This document shows, in pieces, positions 25,934 through 34,514 of a stretch of DNA of 64,000 nucleotides (positions are counted from its first letter, which is position 1; each line of letters starts with the position of its first letter). This DNA comes from Bacteroidales bacterium (GTDB taxonomy: Bacteria > Bacteroidota > Bacteroidia > Bacteroidales > UBA10428): assembly GCA_016935435.1 (NCBI GenBank), contig JAFGQZ010000046.1:124001-188000 (forward strand), given 5' to 3'. The notes under the pieces are model-generated. The model was not told the DNA's origin. It ran no database searches and saw only the letters and a program-made list of their open reading frames with translations. The position numbers and the translations under genes were made by a program.

Positions 25934-27376
25934 TTATAAAAGCGGCGAAAGCAATCGGGTAAGCCTCTCAACCATTCGTTTTCTTAAACCTCGCTTCGAA
26001 AAAATCAGTGGATCGATATATTTACTGTTCTGTAAATCATGCATAAACTTGTTTTTAAGTTCACGGGCTACTTTTTCATCGATTATTAAAACATTTAATT
26101 CAAAATTTAACCTGAAACTGCGAATATCCATATTTGCCGATCCAACAATTGAAATGTTGTCGTCGATAATTAAAGTTTTGGCATGTAGCATAGAGGGCTT
26201 GTATTCGTAAACCTTAACCCCAAGCGGGATAAGCTGGGCATAATACGAAACCGCAGCAAGGTGGGCCAGTAAAACATCGCTTTTAAATGGTACAATTATT
26301 TTAACATCGACCCCCCGAAGGGCGGCACACTCCAATGCTCGTATTATGGGCTCGTCGGGGATAAAATACGGACTGGTCAACAAAATGCTTTTTTTTGCAT
26401 TGTTTAAAGCTTCAAAAAACACCATGGCAGTGGCATTTTGAAATTGATCGGGATCGCTGGGCAATACGGCTACTGTCGATTCTCCGGTTTCATTTGTATT
26501 TGTAGGTATTTCGGGCAGTACCTCCCCACCAGTTGCATAGGCCCAGTCTTCGCGAAAAACATTAGCAAGGTTGTTTACAGCATCTCCCGAAACCATCAGG
26601 TGTGTATCGCGGAAGTGCTCAAGTCCGCGCCGGCGGTTTCTTCCCGAATACTCGTCGCTAATGTTCATACCACCGGTAAATGCAATTTCCCCATCAATTA
26701 CAATTAGTTTTCGGTGGTTGCGCAAATGAAACGACCAACGGCTACGAAACGGGTTAAAAGGGTTGAAAGTTTCAACCTTGCCCCCGGCATCTTTAATTTC
26801 TTTTACCGACTTCGGATCAAGCCCCCACGAGCCGTATGCATCAAACAAAACCCTTACTTCTATACCGGTTGATGCTATATCAGCCAGCAACTTCATAAAA
26901 CGCCTTCCCGTTTCATCCTTTTTAATAATATAGTATTCAACCCATATAAATTTGCGGGCATTTTGCACTTTTTTGCTTATTGTTTTAAAAGCATCGGTAT
27001 CTTCGGTTAGTATTTCAATGTTGTTATTATACGAAGCTTCGTAACCCGATACGGCATAAGCCAGGTTAAGTATTTGTCCGTTTGCTGTTGAGGCGGTTTT
27101 TAAAGGTATATCCGGAGTAGTGCTGCCCACAATTTTTTTCACTTTCCGTTTTCTTTTTTTTGATTGTTTTATGGGCTGGTGGGTTAAAATAAAGAACATA
27201 AGTGCGCCTAATACCGGGAATGCAATTACGGCAAACAGCCACGACAAAGTACGCTCGACCCCCTGACTTCGCCAGATAATATAAACAAAGGCAATAAGGT
27301 TTAGAACTATAACTACCGATGCAATAAAATACCTGTTAGTAATGATGTTCGATATAACTTCAATAAAACCTGGCAT
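25934..27376 (-). CDS. cls: Cardiolipin synthase
   Basis: 480 residues. Two N-terminal membrane helices (about 10-32 and 42-64) are followed by two phospholipase-D domains with HxKxxxxD motifs: HRKLIVIDGEIAFTGG and HAKTLIIDDNISIVGSAN. Cls joins two phosphatidylglycerol molecules into cardiolipin at the inner membrane. The spacing between the PLD motifs is typical of bacterial ClsA types. It lies between ftsY and rimO, all on the minus strand. Confidence 0.93.
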   Translation of the reverse strand: MPGFIEVISNIITNRYFIASVVIVLNLIAFVYIIWRSQGVERTLSWLFAVIAFPVLGALMFFILTHQPIKQSKKRKRKVKKIVGSTTPDIPLKTASTANGQILNLAYAVSGYEASYNNNIEILTEDTDAFKTISKKVQNARKFIWVEYYIIKKDETGRRFMKLLADIASTGIEVRVLFDAYGSWGLDPKSVKEIKDAGGKVETFNPFNPFRSRWSFHLRNHRKLIVIDGEIAFTGGMNISDEYSGRNRRRGLEHFRDTHLMVSGDAVNNLANVFREDWAYATGGEVLPEIPTNTNETGESTVAVLPSDPDQFQNATAMVFFEALNNAKKSILLTSPYFIPDEPIIRALECAALRGVDVKIIVPFKSDVLLAHLAAVSYYAQLIPLGVKVYEYKPSMLHAKTLIIDDNISIVGSANMDIRSFRLNFELNVLIIDEKVARELKNKFMHDLQNSKYIDPLIFSKRGLRKRMVERLTRLLSPLL

Positions 27377-27447
27377 AGGGCACTAATTAAAAATGTAAAA
27401 TTAATGCTTTGGGTACAAAAAACTACTGATAGCTAAAGTACGCACAA

Positions 27448-28404
27448 CTATTCTTCAGAAAATAAAGAATCGACAAATGTATGGCGGTCAAAAATCTGCA
27501 GATCTTCAATTTTTTCGCCAACACCTATGTATTTCACCGGAACCTTAAACTGGTCGGATATACCAATAACTACACCGCCTTTTGCTGTTCCATCGAGTTT
27601 GGTAATAGCAAGGGCGCTTACCTGGGTGGCAGCAGTAAATTGTTTGGCCTGCTCAAAGGCATTTTGGCCGGTTGAACCATCGAGCACTAACAACACTTCA
27701 TGAGGGGCCCCAGGCACTACTTTGTCCATAACCCTTTTAATTTTCGATAATTCGTTCATCAGGTGGGCTTTGTTGTGCAACCTGCCGGCAGTATCGATTA
27801 TTACAATATCGGAACCAGCGGATTTGGCCGATGACAAGGTATCGAAAGCTACACTTGCAGGGTCGGCACCCATTTGTTGTTTTACAACAGGAATATCTGC
27901 CCTTTTTGCCCAAACATCAAGTTGATCGATAGCAGCAGCCCTGAATGTGTCGCCGGCGCCAAGCATAACTTTTTTACCGGCCTTTTTAAAGTGATAAGCC
28001 AGCTTTCCGATAGTTGTTGTTTTACCAACCCCGTTTACACCCACAACCATAACTACATGGGGCTTGTTGTTGAGGGGCGCAGAGAAGTCGCTGGGGGTTT
28101 CTTGGTTGTTTTCCTGGAGCAACGAGGCAATTTCTTCTTTAAGAATAATATTAAGTTCTGAAGTATTCAGGTATTTATCAACCGAAACACGTTTTTCTAT
28201 GCGTTTAATTATGCGAAGTGTTGTTTCAACCCCCACATCGGATGTAACAAGCACTTCTTCAAGGTTATCAAGAACTTCTTCATCGACCCGGGTTTTTCCA
28301 ATTACAGCCCGCGAGAGTTTCTTAAAAACACTTTCTTTGGTTTTCTCGAGGCCCTTATCGAGGCTTTCTTTTTTCTCGCGGTTAAAAAATGAAAACTTTG
28401 CCAT
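27448..28404 (-). CDS. ftsY: Signal recognition particle receptor FtsY
   Basis: 318 residues with a short, basic N-terminal extension. The NG domain has G1 GVNGVGKTTTIGKLA, the DTAGR motif (IDTAGRLHNK), and TKLDGTAKGG. FtsY docks the SRP-ribosome complex at the membrane. It belongs to the conserved Bacteroidota block rpmB-rpmG-DUF4295-ftsY, although a terminator-like hairpin lies before it. Confidence 0.96.
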   Translation of the reverse strand: MAKFSFFNREKKESLDKGLEKTKESVFKKLSRAVIGKTRVDEEVLDNLEEVLVTSDVGVETTLRIIKRIEKRVSVDKYLNTSELNIILKEEIASLLQENNQETPSDFSAPLNNKPHVVMVVGVNGVGKTTTIGKLAYHFKKAGKKVMLGAGDTFRAAAIDQLDVWAKRADIPVVKQQMGADPASVAFDTLSSAKSAGSDIVIIDTAGRLHNKAHLMNELSKIKRVMDKVVPGAPHEVLLVLDGSTGQNAFEQAKQFTAATQVSALAITKLDGTAKGGVVIGISDQFKVPVKYIGVGEKIEDLQIFDRHTFVDSLFSEE

Positions 28405-28499
28405 TTGTAAAAATCATGATATAAAATTAAATACGGCCAGCATACCTGCATGTTCCGTAAAAAAGAATTTGCTGCTAAGATAGGTTATTACAATACAAA

Positions 28500-28527
28500 A
28501 AAAGCCTTCTTTTTGCAAAGAAAGCTT
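28500..28527 (-). terminator. Terminator after the DUF4295 gene
   Basis: On the minus strand an imperfect stem AAGCTTTCTTT/AAGAAGGCTT is followed by a T run. It separates the ribosomal-protein block from ftsY and is probably partial. Confidence 0.6.
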
Positions 28528-28556
28528 AATTATATGAATATGAAATCCTGCTAAAC

Positions 28557-28709
28557 TTAGTCAGCGAAAAAAGTCTTTAGATTATCATTATGGATAATGC
28601 CTTCTTCAAAAGCATACGATCCGCTTTTATCGGATTTAACCATTTTAATACATTTGGTCCAAACCCTTCCTTCTTTTTTCTGTAATGAAGCAACTACCTT
28701 CTTTGCCAT
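28557..28709 (-). CDS. DUF4295 family protein
   Basis: A 50-residue protein from the ATG at 28707-28709 to the TAA at 28557-28559, beginning MAKKVVASLQKKEGR and ending NLKTFFAD. This small, basic protein is the Bacteroidota-specific DUF4295 family, found next to rpmG and rpmB. Its start lies 8 nt after the rpmG stop, so it is cotranscribed with both ribosomal genes. A ribosomal association is suggested by context; no function is known to me. It is below common ORF length limits. Confidence 0.88.
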   Translation of the reverse strand: MAKKVVASLQKKEGRVWTKCIKMVKSDKSGSYAFEEGIIHNDNLKTFFAD

Positions 28710-28717
28710 ATTATAAC

Positions 28718-28900
28718 TTATTTAATTTCACGGTGAACAGTAACTTTTTTAAGAATGGGGTTGTATTTTTTCTGCTCCATTCTGTCGGGGGTATTTTTTC
28801 TGTTTTTTGTTGTAATATACCTTGATGTTCCTGGCATGCCAGAATCTTTATGCTCGGTACATTCGAGTATTACCTGTACCCTGTTTCCTTTCTTGGCCAT
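28718..28900 (-). CDS. rpmG: 50S ribosomal protein L33
   Basis: 60 residues, beginning [18 protein letters not shown] and containing the L33 segment [21 protein letters not shown]. The zinc-binding Cys pairs of the C+ L33 type are absent (a single Cys), so this is a C- form. It lies 18 nt after rpmB and 8 nt before the DUF4295 gene. Confidence 0.96.
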   Translation of the reverse strand: MAKKGNRVQVILECTEHKDSGMPGTSRYITTKNRKNTPDRMEQKKYNPILKKVTVHREIK

Positions 28901-28918
28901 CGTTCGATACTTTTAAAA

Positions 28919-29161
28919 TTAATACGCTGATATAAAACCTTTGCTTTTTGCGTCTTCAAGGGCGGCTTTCAACCCCTTTTTTGAAATTGTGCGGATTCCG
29001 CTGGCGGAAACCCTTAATGAAACATAACGGTTTTCTTCTTCTAAGAAGAATTTTTTATCGAATAAGTTTGGGGCAAAAGTTCTTTTTGTCCTGCGTTTTG
29101 AGTGTGAAACATTGTTTCCCACAACTATTCTTTTCCCTGTTATCTGACAAATACGTGACAT
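28919..29161 (-). CDS. rpmB: 50S ribosomal protein L28
   Basis: 80 residues; the N-terminus [20 protein letters not shown] and the segment KRTFAPNL are typical of L28. It is first in the rpmB-rpmG-DUF4295 block and follows cinA in the same direction after 64 bp. Confidence 0.96.
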   Translation of the reverse strand: MSRICQITGKRIVVGNNVSHSKRRTKRTFAPNLFDKKFFLEEENRYVSLRVSASGIRTISKKGLKAALEDAKSKGFISAY

Positions 29162-29225
29162 TTTTTTCTATTTTATTTCGTGCTCAAAAAACGAATCGCA
29201 AAGTACGCTAAATCATTTTAAATTA

Positions 29226-30494
29226 TCAAACTTTTTCAACAGTTTTTTCAACAATTTTCAATATTTCCAAACGAAGCATATTTAGTGCGGCTAAAGTGCT
29301 TCTGGTAATAGTTCTCCCACGGTGTTCGCCAAATTGAAACCTGACCGAATTTGTGCCATTGGGGCTTGATACAGAAACCCAAACTGTGCCTACAGGTTTT
29401 TCGATAGTGCCACCTGTGGGGCCTGCAATTCCGGAGGTTGCAATGCTAAAATCGGTTTTAAAAACCTTTTTGGCATTTTCTGCCATGCGACTAACTACCT
29501 GTTGGCTTACCGCGCCAAAGTTGTCCAGATCTGCAGGATTGATTTGCAAAATACTCTCCTTTATGGAATTGGAATAGGCAATAATGCTCCCATTAAAATA
29601 TTGCGATGCGCCTGGCACACCCGTTATCATGCGGGCAATATTGCCTCCTGTGCAACTTTCGGCAGTGCAAACAGTAAAATTATGTTTAGCAAGCAGGTTT
29701 CCAACAATTCTTTCCAGTGTATCATTGTTGTACCCAAACAAATCGCTGCCCAAAATGGTTTCGAGCTTTCTACACAATTCTTCAAACATTGGCAGATCTT
29801 TTTCATGGTCTGTTGCAAAAAAACCTAGCCTAAGGCGCAATAGGCCGGGACTAGGCAAATATGCGAGCGATATTGCTTTGGGCATTTCTTTTTCGAATGT
29901 TTGAAGCCTTTCTGCCATTACCGATTCCGGTACACCGGCAACCAGAAAAGTTTGCTGCAGGCGCAAGGGTAAACGGACATTATCTGTTAGCCAGGGTACA
30001 AACTCTTCTGTAAATATCGATTCCATTTCAAAAGGCACACCGGGAAGCGAAACCACTATTTTATTCCCGGGAGCCTGAATCAACATCCCGGGTGCTGTGC
30101 CATATTTATTATAAAGCGCAATACAGTTTGTTGGTATATCGGCTTGCGAACGGTTTTTTTCTGTTAGCTCAATGCCACGTTTTTGCAAAAGACAGGTAAT
30201 ATGGGACAATACTTGAGGGCTTCTTTCAAGTTTTGTATTGAACAACTTTGCTAATGTATTTTTTGTAATATCGTCGTTGGTAGGCCCTAACCCCCCGGTA
30301 AGTATAATTATGTCGGAGTTTTGCAGCGACTGGCTGATAGCATGGCTTATGCTTTGTTCATTATCCCCAACTGTTATTATTTGCCTTACCTTAACCCCGA
30401 TTGATGTTAATATACTGCCTATAAAAGAAGAATTGGTATCAGTAACCTGCCCAATCAGAATTTCATCGCCAATGGTTATGATATCGCAATTCAT
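29226..30494 (-). CDS. cinA: CinA-family protein (nicotinamide-nucleotide amidohydrolase / MoaB-like)
   Basis: 422 residues, the full two-domain form. The N-terminal MoaB/MogA-like domain (1-170; IITIGDEILIGQVTDTNS, LTGGLGPTNDD) has COG1058 pyrophosphatase character. The C-terminal CinA domain (about 265-420; CTAESCTGGNIARMITGVPG, SGIAGPTGGT) is an NMN amidohydrolase. Together they recycle pyridine nucleotides. The start is the ATG at 30494. Confidence 0.94.
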   Translation of the reverse strand: MNCDIITIGDEILIGQVTDTNSSFIGSILTSIGVKVRQIITVGDNEQSISHAISQSLQNSDIIILTGGLGPTNDDITKNTLAKLFNTKLERSPQVLSHITCLLQKRGIELTEKNRSQADIPTNCIALYNKYGTAPGMLIQAPGNKIVVSLPGVPFEMESIFTEEFVPWLTDNVRLPLRLQQTFLVAGVPESVMAERLQTFEKEMPKAISLAYLPSPGLLRLRLGFFATDHEKDLPMFEELCRKLETILGSDLFGYNNDTLERIVGNLLAKHNFTVCTAESCTGGNIARMITGVPGASQYFNGSIIAYSNSIKESILQINPADLDNFGAVSQQVVSRMAENAKKVFKTDFSIATSGIAGPTGGTIEKPVGTVWVSVSSPNGTNSVRFQFGEHRGRTITRSTLAALNMLRLEILKIVEKTVEKV

Positions 30495-30540
30495 ATTACA
30501 AAGGTCGTTTAGTTAAGAAAAAAAGTAATAGATGAAACCC

Positions 30541-30622
30541 TTACACTCACCCCTTAATCCCCTGAAGGGGAATCCCAAACGCGCTGTTCCCTTTAGGGAA
30601 TTTAAGGGTGTGCGTGGGAAAA
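30541..30622. repeat. Imperfect inverted repeat, GGGGA-rich palindromic element
   Basis: Outer arms CACCCCTTAA and TTAAGGGTG, with inner CCCCTGAAGGGG and CCCTTTAGGG hairpins, form a nested palindrome in the 246-bp gap between cinA and the M48 gene. Repeats of this style are common between genes in Bacteroidota. Other copies in the window were not found. Confidence 0.55.
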
Positions 30623-30740
30623 TCTTGTTAATTAAACGACATTGATTCATATTAATAAATTCATTTTTGTCTTTAATAAGAATGGTTTATATTATTGTCA
30701 TTTAAAGCATTATAAAACACATAAAAGAACAAAAACACTT

Positions 30741-32141
30741 TTACCCCTTTTTATTTATTGCAAGAACCCTTTGCAGCAATGTAGGGTGGGAATAATGGAA
30801 AAAAACGTATGCCGGATGCGGTGTAAGGTTGCTAAGGTTATTCGATGAAAGTTTTTTCAAACCACTTACCAATTGGCTGCCATAACCAAACCCTGATGCA
30901 TAATTATCTGCTTCATACTCATGTTTGCGTGAAACAAAGTTCATAAAAACGCCAATGAGGGTTGAAAACGGGCTATAAATCACACCAAATGCCATTAAGG
31001 CCATGTGAACGCCTTTAACTTTAGCTCCTAAAGCCGACGATAGTTGCGGGTTTACTGTAAAGAGTGAGAAAACATACAACATGATTCCGGTTTGAATAAT
31101 CCCAAAGACTATTCCGTATATGGTGTGGCGCTTTTTATAATGGCCTATTTCATGGGCCAGCACTGCTACAATTTCTTCGGTAGTAAGATCTTTTATAAGG
31201 GTATCGTATAAAACAATTCGTTTTCTTTTACCAAGACCGGTAAAATAAGCATTTGCCTTAGTGGAGCGCCTGGAGCCATCAATAACAAATATGTTCTGAA
31301 GCCTGAAACCAGCCTTTTTACAAAAATTGCTGATGGCATTCTTTAATTCACCCTCTTCCAATGGTGTTTGTTTGTTAAACAGTGGCACTATCAGTGTTGA
31401 GTAGAAAACGGTCATAAATACCGAAAACAAAGTTAGCGCGCCCCAGGCGTATAACCAGAAATACTGTTCGCTTTTATTGTACAGCCATATTATTAAAGTT
31501 ATAACCCCTCCCCCTATAACGGCGACCAGTATCCAGCCCTTTATTTTATCGAAAATAAAAGTTTTAAAAGTTGTTTTGTTGAAGCCAAACTGCTCTTCTA
31601 TAATAAATGTATCGTAAAGGGCAAAAGGGGTATTAATAATATCGGAAGCCAGCATAAGCACACCAAAGAAAATTATGGCAACCAGCACAGGGTTGTCGGT
31701 AAGCGTGCGTGCCCAGGTATCGATAAAACCAAATACGTGATAAAACAACATAAAAATTACTACCAGAAAACTAAAGGTACTGGTAATAAGGCCGAACTTG
31801 TCGTTTACCTGCTTATATTGTTGCGACTTCCTGTACTGGGTTGCATCGTAAACATCTTTTACCTCATCTGGCAAGGTGTCGCTCCATTTTTTTGAATTTA
31901 ACACATCGAGCCACCTTTCGAGTATATAGTTGAATATGAGAATACTTACAATTAATAAAAAAGGGGCGTTATAGTGCCGCGATTGATGGTATTCAAGCAA
32001 CCGGCCAATAAACATGGGCATATACAGAAAAAATCCAGTAAGTTGAACTATCATTGAAAAAATTATTAAAAAGCAAAAATAGTTAAAAAGCGGAAAGCAT
32101 TGCAATGAAATATTTTTAAGAATGATGAAAGCAAAGGCCAT
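30741..32141 (-). CDS. M48-family Ste24-type zinc metalloprotease
   Basis: 466 residues with about seven hydrophobic segments. The zinc motif is LAHEIGHYKKRH (HExxH), with the third ligand in FVSRKHEYEADNYA. Length and topology match the Ste24/CaaX-prenyl-protease type (COG0501) rather than the short HtpX type. It probably degrades membrane or misfolded proteins; CaaX processing is not expected in bacteria. It is divergent from the EVE gene. Confidence 0.92.
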   Translation of the reverse strand: MAFAFIILKNISLQCFPLFNYFCFLIIFSMIVQLTGFFLYMPMFIGRLLEYHQSRHYNAPFLLIVSILIFNYILERWLDVLNSKKWSDTLPDEVKDVYDATQYRKSQQYKQVNDKFGLITSTFSFLVVIFMLFYHVFGFIDTWARTLTDNPVLVAIIFFGVLMLASDIINTPFALYDTFIIEEQFGFNKTTFKTFIFDKIKGWILVAVIGGGVITLIIWLYNKSEQYFWLYAWGALTLFSVFMTVFYSTLIVPLFNKQTPLEEGELKNAISNFCKKAGFRLQNIFVIDGSRRSTKANAYFTGLGKRKRIVLYDTLIKDLTTEEIVAVLAHEIGHYKKRHTIYGIVFGIIQTGIMLYVFSLFTVNPQLSSALGAKVKGVHMALMAFGVIYSPFSTLIGVFMNFVSRKHEYEADNYASGFGYGSQLVSGLKKLSSNNLSNLTPHPAYVFFHYSHPTLLQRVLAINKKG

Positions 32142-32183
32142 GTTTTATATTTTTAACAACAATTTCAGAAATACTATAAATTA

Positions 32184-32591
32184 ATGAATTACTGGCTGAT
32201 AAAAACCGAACCTGAAACCTTTAGTTGGGAAGATCTGGTAAAACTTGGAAAATCCATGTGGGATGGAGTAAGAAATTACCAGGCCAGAAACAATTTGCGG
32301 CAAATGAAAAAAGGAGATCTGCTGTTGTTTTACCATAGTGGAAAAGATTCAGGAATTGTCGGATTGGCCGAAGTTGTTAAGGAGCATTATCCCGATCCTA
32401 CTGCTATTGAAGGTGATTGGTCGGTGGTTGAAATAAAGCCTGTACTAAAGTTTTACAGACAGATAACTCTTGCCGAGATTAAAAAGCATCCGTTTCTAAA
32501 AAAAATGGTGTTGGTTAACATTTCTAGGTTATCAGTGCAGCCGGTTACTGCAAATGAATACAATATAATAATCGAACTGGAAGGAAAATAA
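32184..32591 (+). CDS. EVE domain-containing protein
   Basis: 135 residues spanning one EVE domain (MNYWLIKTEPETFSWEDL, WDGVRNYQARN, GDLLLFYHSG). EVE domains belong to the PUA-like fold and bind modified bases in DNA or RNA. No partner nuclease or restriction gene lies next to it. A bidirectional terminator follows. Confidence 0.93.
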   Translation: MNYWLIKTEPETFSWEDLVKLGKSMWDGVRNYQARNNLRQMKKGDLLLFYHSGKDSGIVGLAEVVKEHYPDPTAIEGDWSVVEIKPVLKFYRQITLAEIKKHPFLKKMVLVNISRLSVQPVTANEYNIIIELEGK

Positions 32592-32594
32592 AAA

Positions 32595-32616
32595 GCACCC
32601 TGGTTAACCAAGGTGC
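32595..32616. terminator. Bidirectional hairpin between the EVE gene and fabG
   Basis: GCACC/GGTGC plus TGGT/ACCA give a 9-bp stem with one mismatch, and A/T runs on both sides. It lies between the convergent genes at 32184 and 32645. Confidence 0.7.
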
Positions 32617-32644
32617 CTTGTTTTATGAAAATCTATTTTAGAAA

Positions 32645-33391
32645 TCAGCCTTTCATACCACCACAAACTTGCAACACCTGGCCTGTTACATACGACGACA
32701 GCTCTGAAGATAAATACAAACATACATTTGCAACATCTTCGGGAGTACCACCCCTGCGCAGTGCAATTTTCTGCATCCATTCGTTACGGATTTCTTCGGG
32801 CAAAGCGCCTGTCATTTCTGTAACAATAAACCCGGGGGCTACAGCATTTACACGAATATTGCGGGGGCCTAATTCCTGTGCTACCGACTTTGTAAATCCG
32901 ATAATACCGGCCTTTGAGGCGGAGTAATTCGCCTGGTTGGCATTACCATTAACACCAACAATTGAACTCATGTTAACGATACTGCCGTTTGCCTGTTTCC
33001 ACATCACAGGCTGAACAGCTTTGATAAAATTGAATATCGATTTCAAATTAACATTGATTACCAAATCCCACTGTTCTTCGGTCATTCTTTTTAAAGCTCC
33101 GTCGCGTGTAATACCAGCGTTATTGATTAAAATATCAATTCGCCCGAAATCGGCAACTATCTTGTTAACCACTTCCTGGGTATCGGCAAAATTGGCAGCA
33201 TTGGAGGCATACCCTTTTGCTTTAATACCTAATGACGAAAGTTCTTTTTCGAGTTTCTGGACATTTTCGTCGTATGCAAGATCGGTAAATGCAATGTCGG
33301 CACCTTCGCTGGCAAAGCGCATTGCTATAGCTTTACCGATTCCACGAGCTGCACCTGTTACAACTGCTGTTTTTCCTTGAAGTAATTTCAT
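32645..33391 (-). CDS. fabG: 3-oxoacyl-ACP reductase FabG
   Basis: 248 residues from the ATG at 33389-33391; the frame extends upstream to 33454 but FabG homology starts at MKLLQGKTAVVTGAARGIG. The classical short-chain dehydrogenase pattern is intact: TGAARGIG NADP-binding loop, NNAGITRDG, catalytic Ser in VNMSSIVG, and YSASKAG. FabG reduces 3-oxoacyl-ACP in fatty acid synthesis. Other fab genes are not in the window. Confidence 0.94.
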   Translation of the reverse strand: MKLLQGKTAVVTGAARGIGKAIAMRFASEGADIAFTDLAYDENVQKLEKELSSLGIKAKGYASNAANFADTQEVVNKIVADFGRIDILINNAGITRDGALKRMTEEQWDLVINVNLKSIFNFIKAVQPVMWKQANGSIVNMSSIVGVNGNANQANYSASKAGIIGFTKSVAQELGPRNIRVNAVAPGFIVTEMTGALPEEIRNEWMQKIALRRGGTPEDVANVCLYLSSELSSYVTGQVLQVCGGMKG

Positions 33392-33535
33392 GATGAAGAT
33401 TTTTGTTAGGGCGGCAAAATAAATAAAGAATATGGAATTTATCAAAAAAAACACCTTAAAAATATAGCCGTCAGGTTTTTGTTAGCGGCAGGCTTTCATT
33501 TAAAATTATACATAGTATTTAAGTCTGTATTTATA

Positions 33536-34024
33536 TTACACCAGAGCAAAAAGAATCATGTAATTATGACCGCTTTCTTTTGCACATTTCGGACAATAGG
33601 CATAATGCACATAATAATCTTTGGCTAATTGCTTCCTTTCACTAAGATATTTCCCCATTTCTTTTATGTATCTGGGAATATTGTTATAAGGTCCGTCAAA
33701 TACTCCAGCAACAAATGATCCGGAAATAGCAGTATTATTTGCCCCTTCAACTTCTTTAGTAACAGAATAATAAATTTCTGATTTAAACGCTGAAGGATCC
33801 CGAAATAAAATCAAAGCATCAGTTTTGTCATGAATAGTTGCATCAGCTTTTTGGGCTAATGCATGCATTTTCATAACCTTTTTCCCAATCATTGGAGGAA
33901 AAGGGATATGAAAAAAAGTAGAAATGGTTTCTTTAATGAAGAGTTTATTTTCCCAGTTAAACGTTTTTTTGTCCCACTTTTCAATCTCAAATTTAGGACA
34001 ACATTCTTGATTATGTTCTTTCAT
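33536..34024 (-). CDS. Conserved protein with N-terminal Cys pair and C-terminal CPKCAK motif
   Basis: 162 residues. Two Cys near the start (CCPKFEIEKWD) and a C-terminal YCPKCAKESGHNYMILFALV define a family I have seen in Bacteroidota, often loosely called 'hydrolase'. The middle GKKVMKMHALAQKADATI and FDGPYNNIPRY blocks are also characteristic. No catalytic motif is visible, and Cys positions suggest a metal site. Monocistronic. Confidence 0.65.
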   Translation of the reverse strand: MKEHNQECCPKFEIEKWDKKTFNWENKLFIKETISTFFHIPFPPMIGKKVMKMHALAQKADATIHDKTDALILFRDPSAFKSEIYYSVTKEVEGANNTAISGSFVAGVFDGPYNNIPRYIKEMGKYLSERKQLAKDYYVHYAYCPKCAKESGHNYMILFALV

Positions 34025-34058
34025 ATCTAGTTGGTTTATAATTGTTACCTCAATGTTT

Positions 34059-34451
34059 TTAAAGCTTGCCGCTAACTTTCGGGTAGCATAGTTCCGAAAT
34101 TACAATATTTATTATTTCTTGCTGCTTTCCGTCTAGTTCCGCCATTTCTTTCCGTATAGCTTCGTGTGAAATGTAATGGATATGCTTTTCGTTTATCGGG
34201 TAATCTTCGGCGTACAACGACATTTCCTGCTCCAGGTTTTCGATTTTATTAAGCAGGTAGCGGGCACGTTCTTTTTGGTCATTAAGAAGCAACAGTTTAA
34301 TATCTGGCAACTTATATGCCGGATGTTCGCGAGTAAGCACAAATATTCTGCTGAAAATTATTTCAAGCTCCGATTGGAAATGGTACAATCTGTTCTTCCA
34401 GAGTTTAAATTCAAAATCGAGATCGAGAATGTGTATAGTTCCTGCTTTCAT
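34059..34451 (-). CDS. Uncharacterised helical protein
   Basis: 130 residues, no signal peptide. Most of it is predicted helical, with Leu/Glu/Lys heptads in NDQKERARYLLNKIENLEQE, suggesting a coiled coil. I do not recognise a family. It starts 34 bp after nothing in particular and shares direction with its neighbours, 56 bp downstream of the regulator stop in reverse order, so cotranscription is possible. Confidence 0.55.
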   Translation of the reverse strand: MKAGTIHILDLDFEFKLWKNRLYHFQSELEIIFSRIFVLTREHPAYKLPDIKLLLLNDQKERARYLLNKIENLEQEMSLYAEDYPINEKHIHYISHEAIRKEMAELDGKQQEIINIVISELCYPKVSGKL

Positions 34452-34514
34452 ACCTTCGATTTTTAATTTTCAATCGATAATTTACGAAAAAAAAACTATA
34501 AAAGCACCCTGTAA

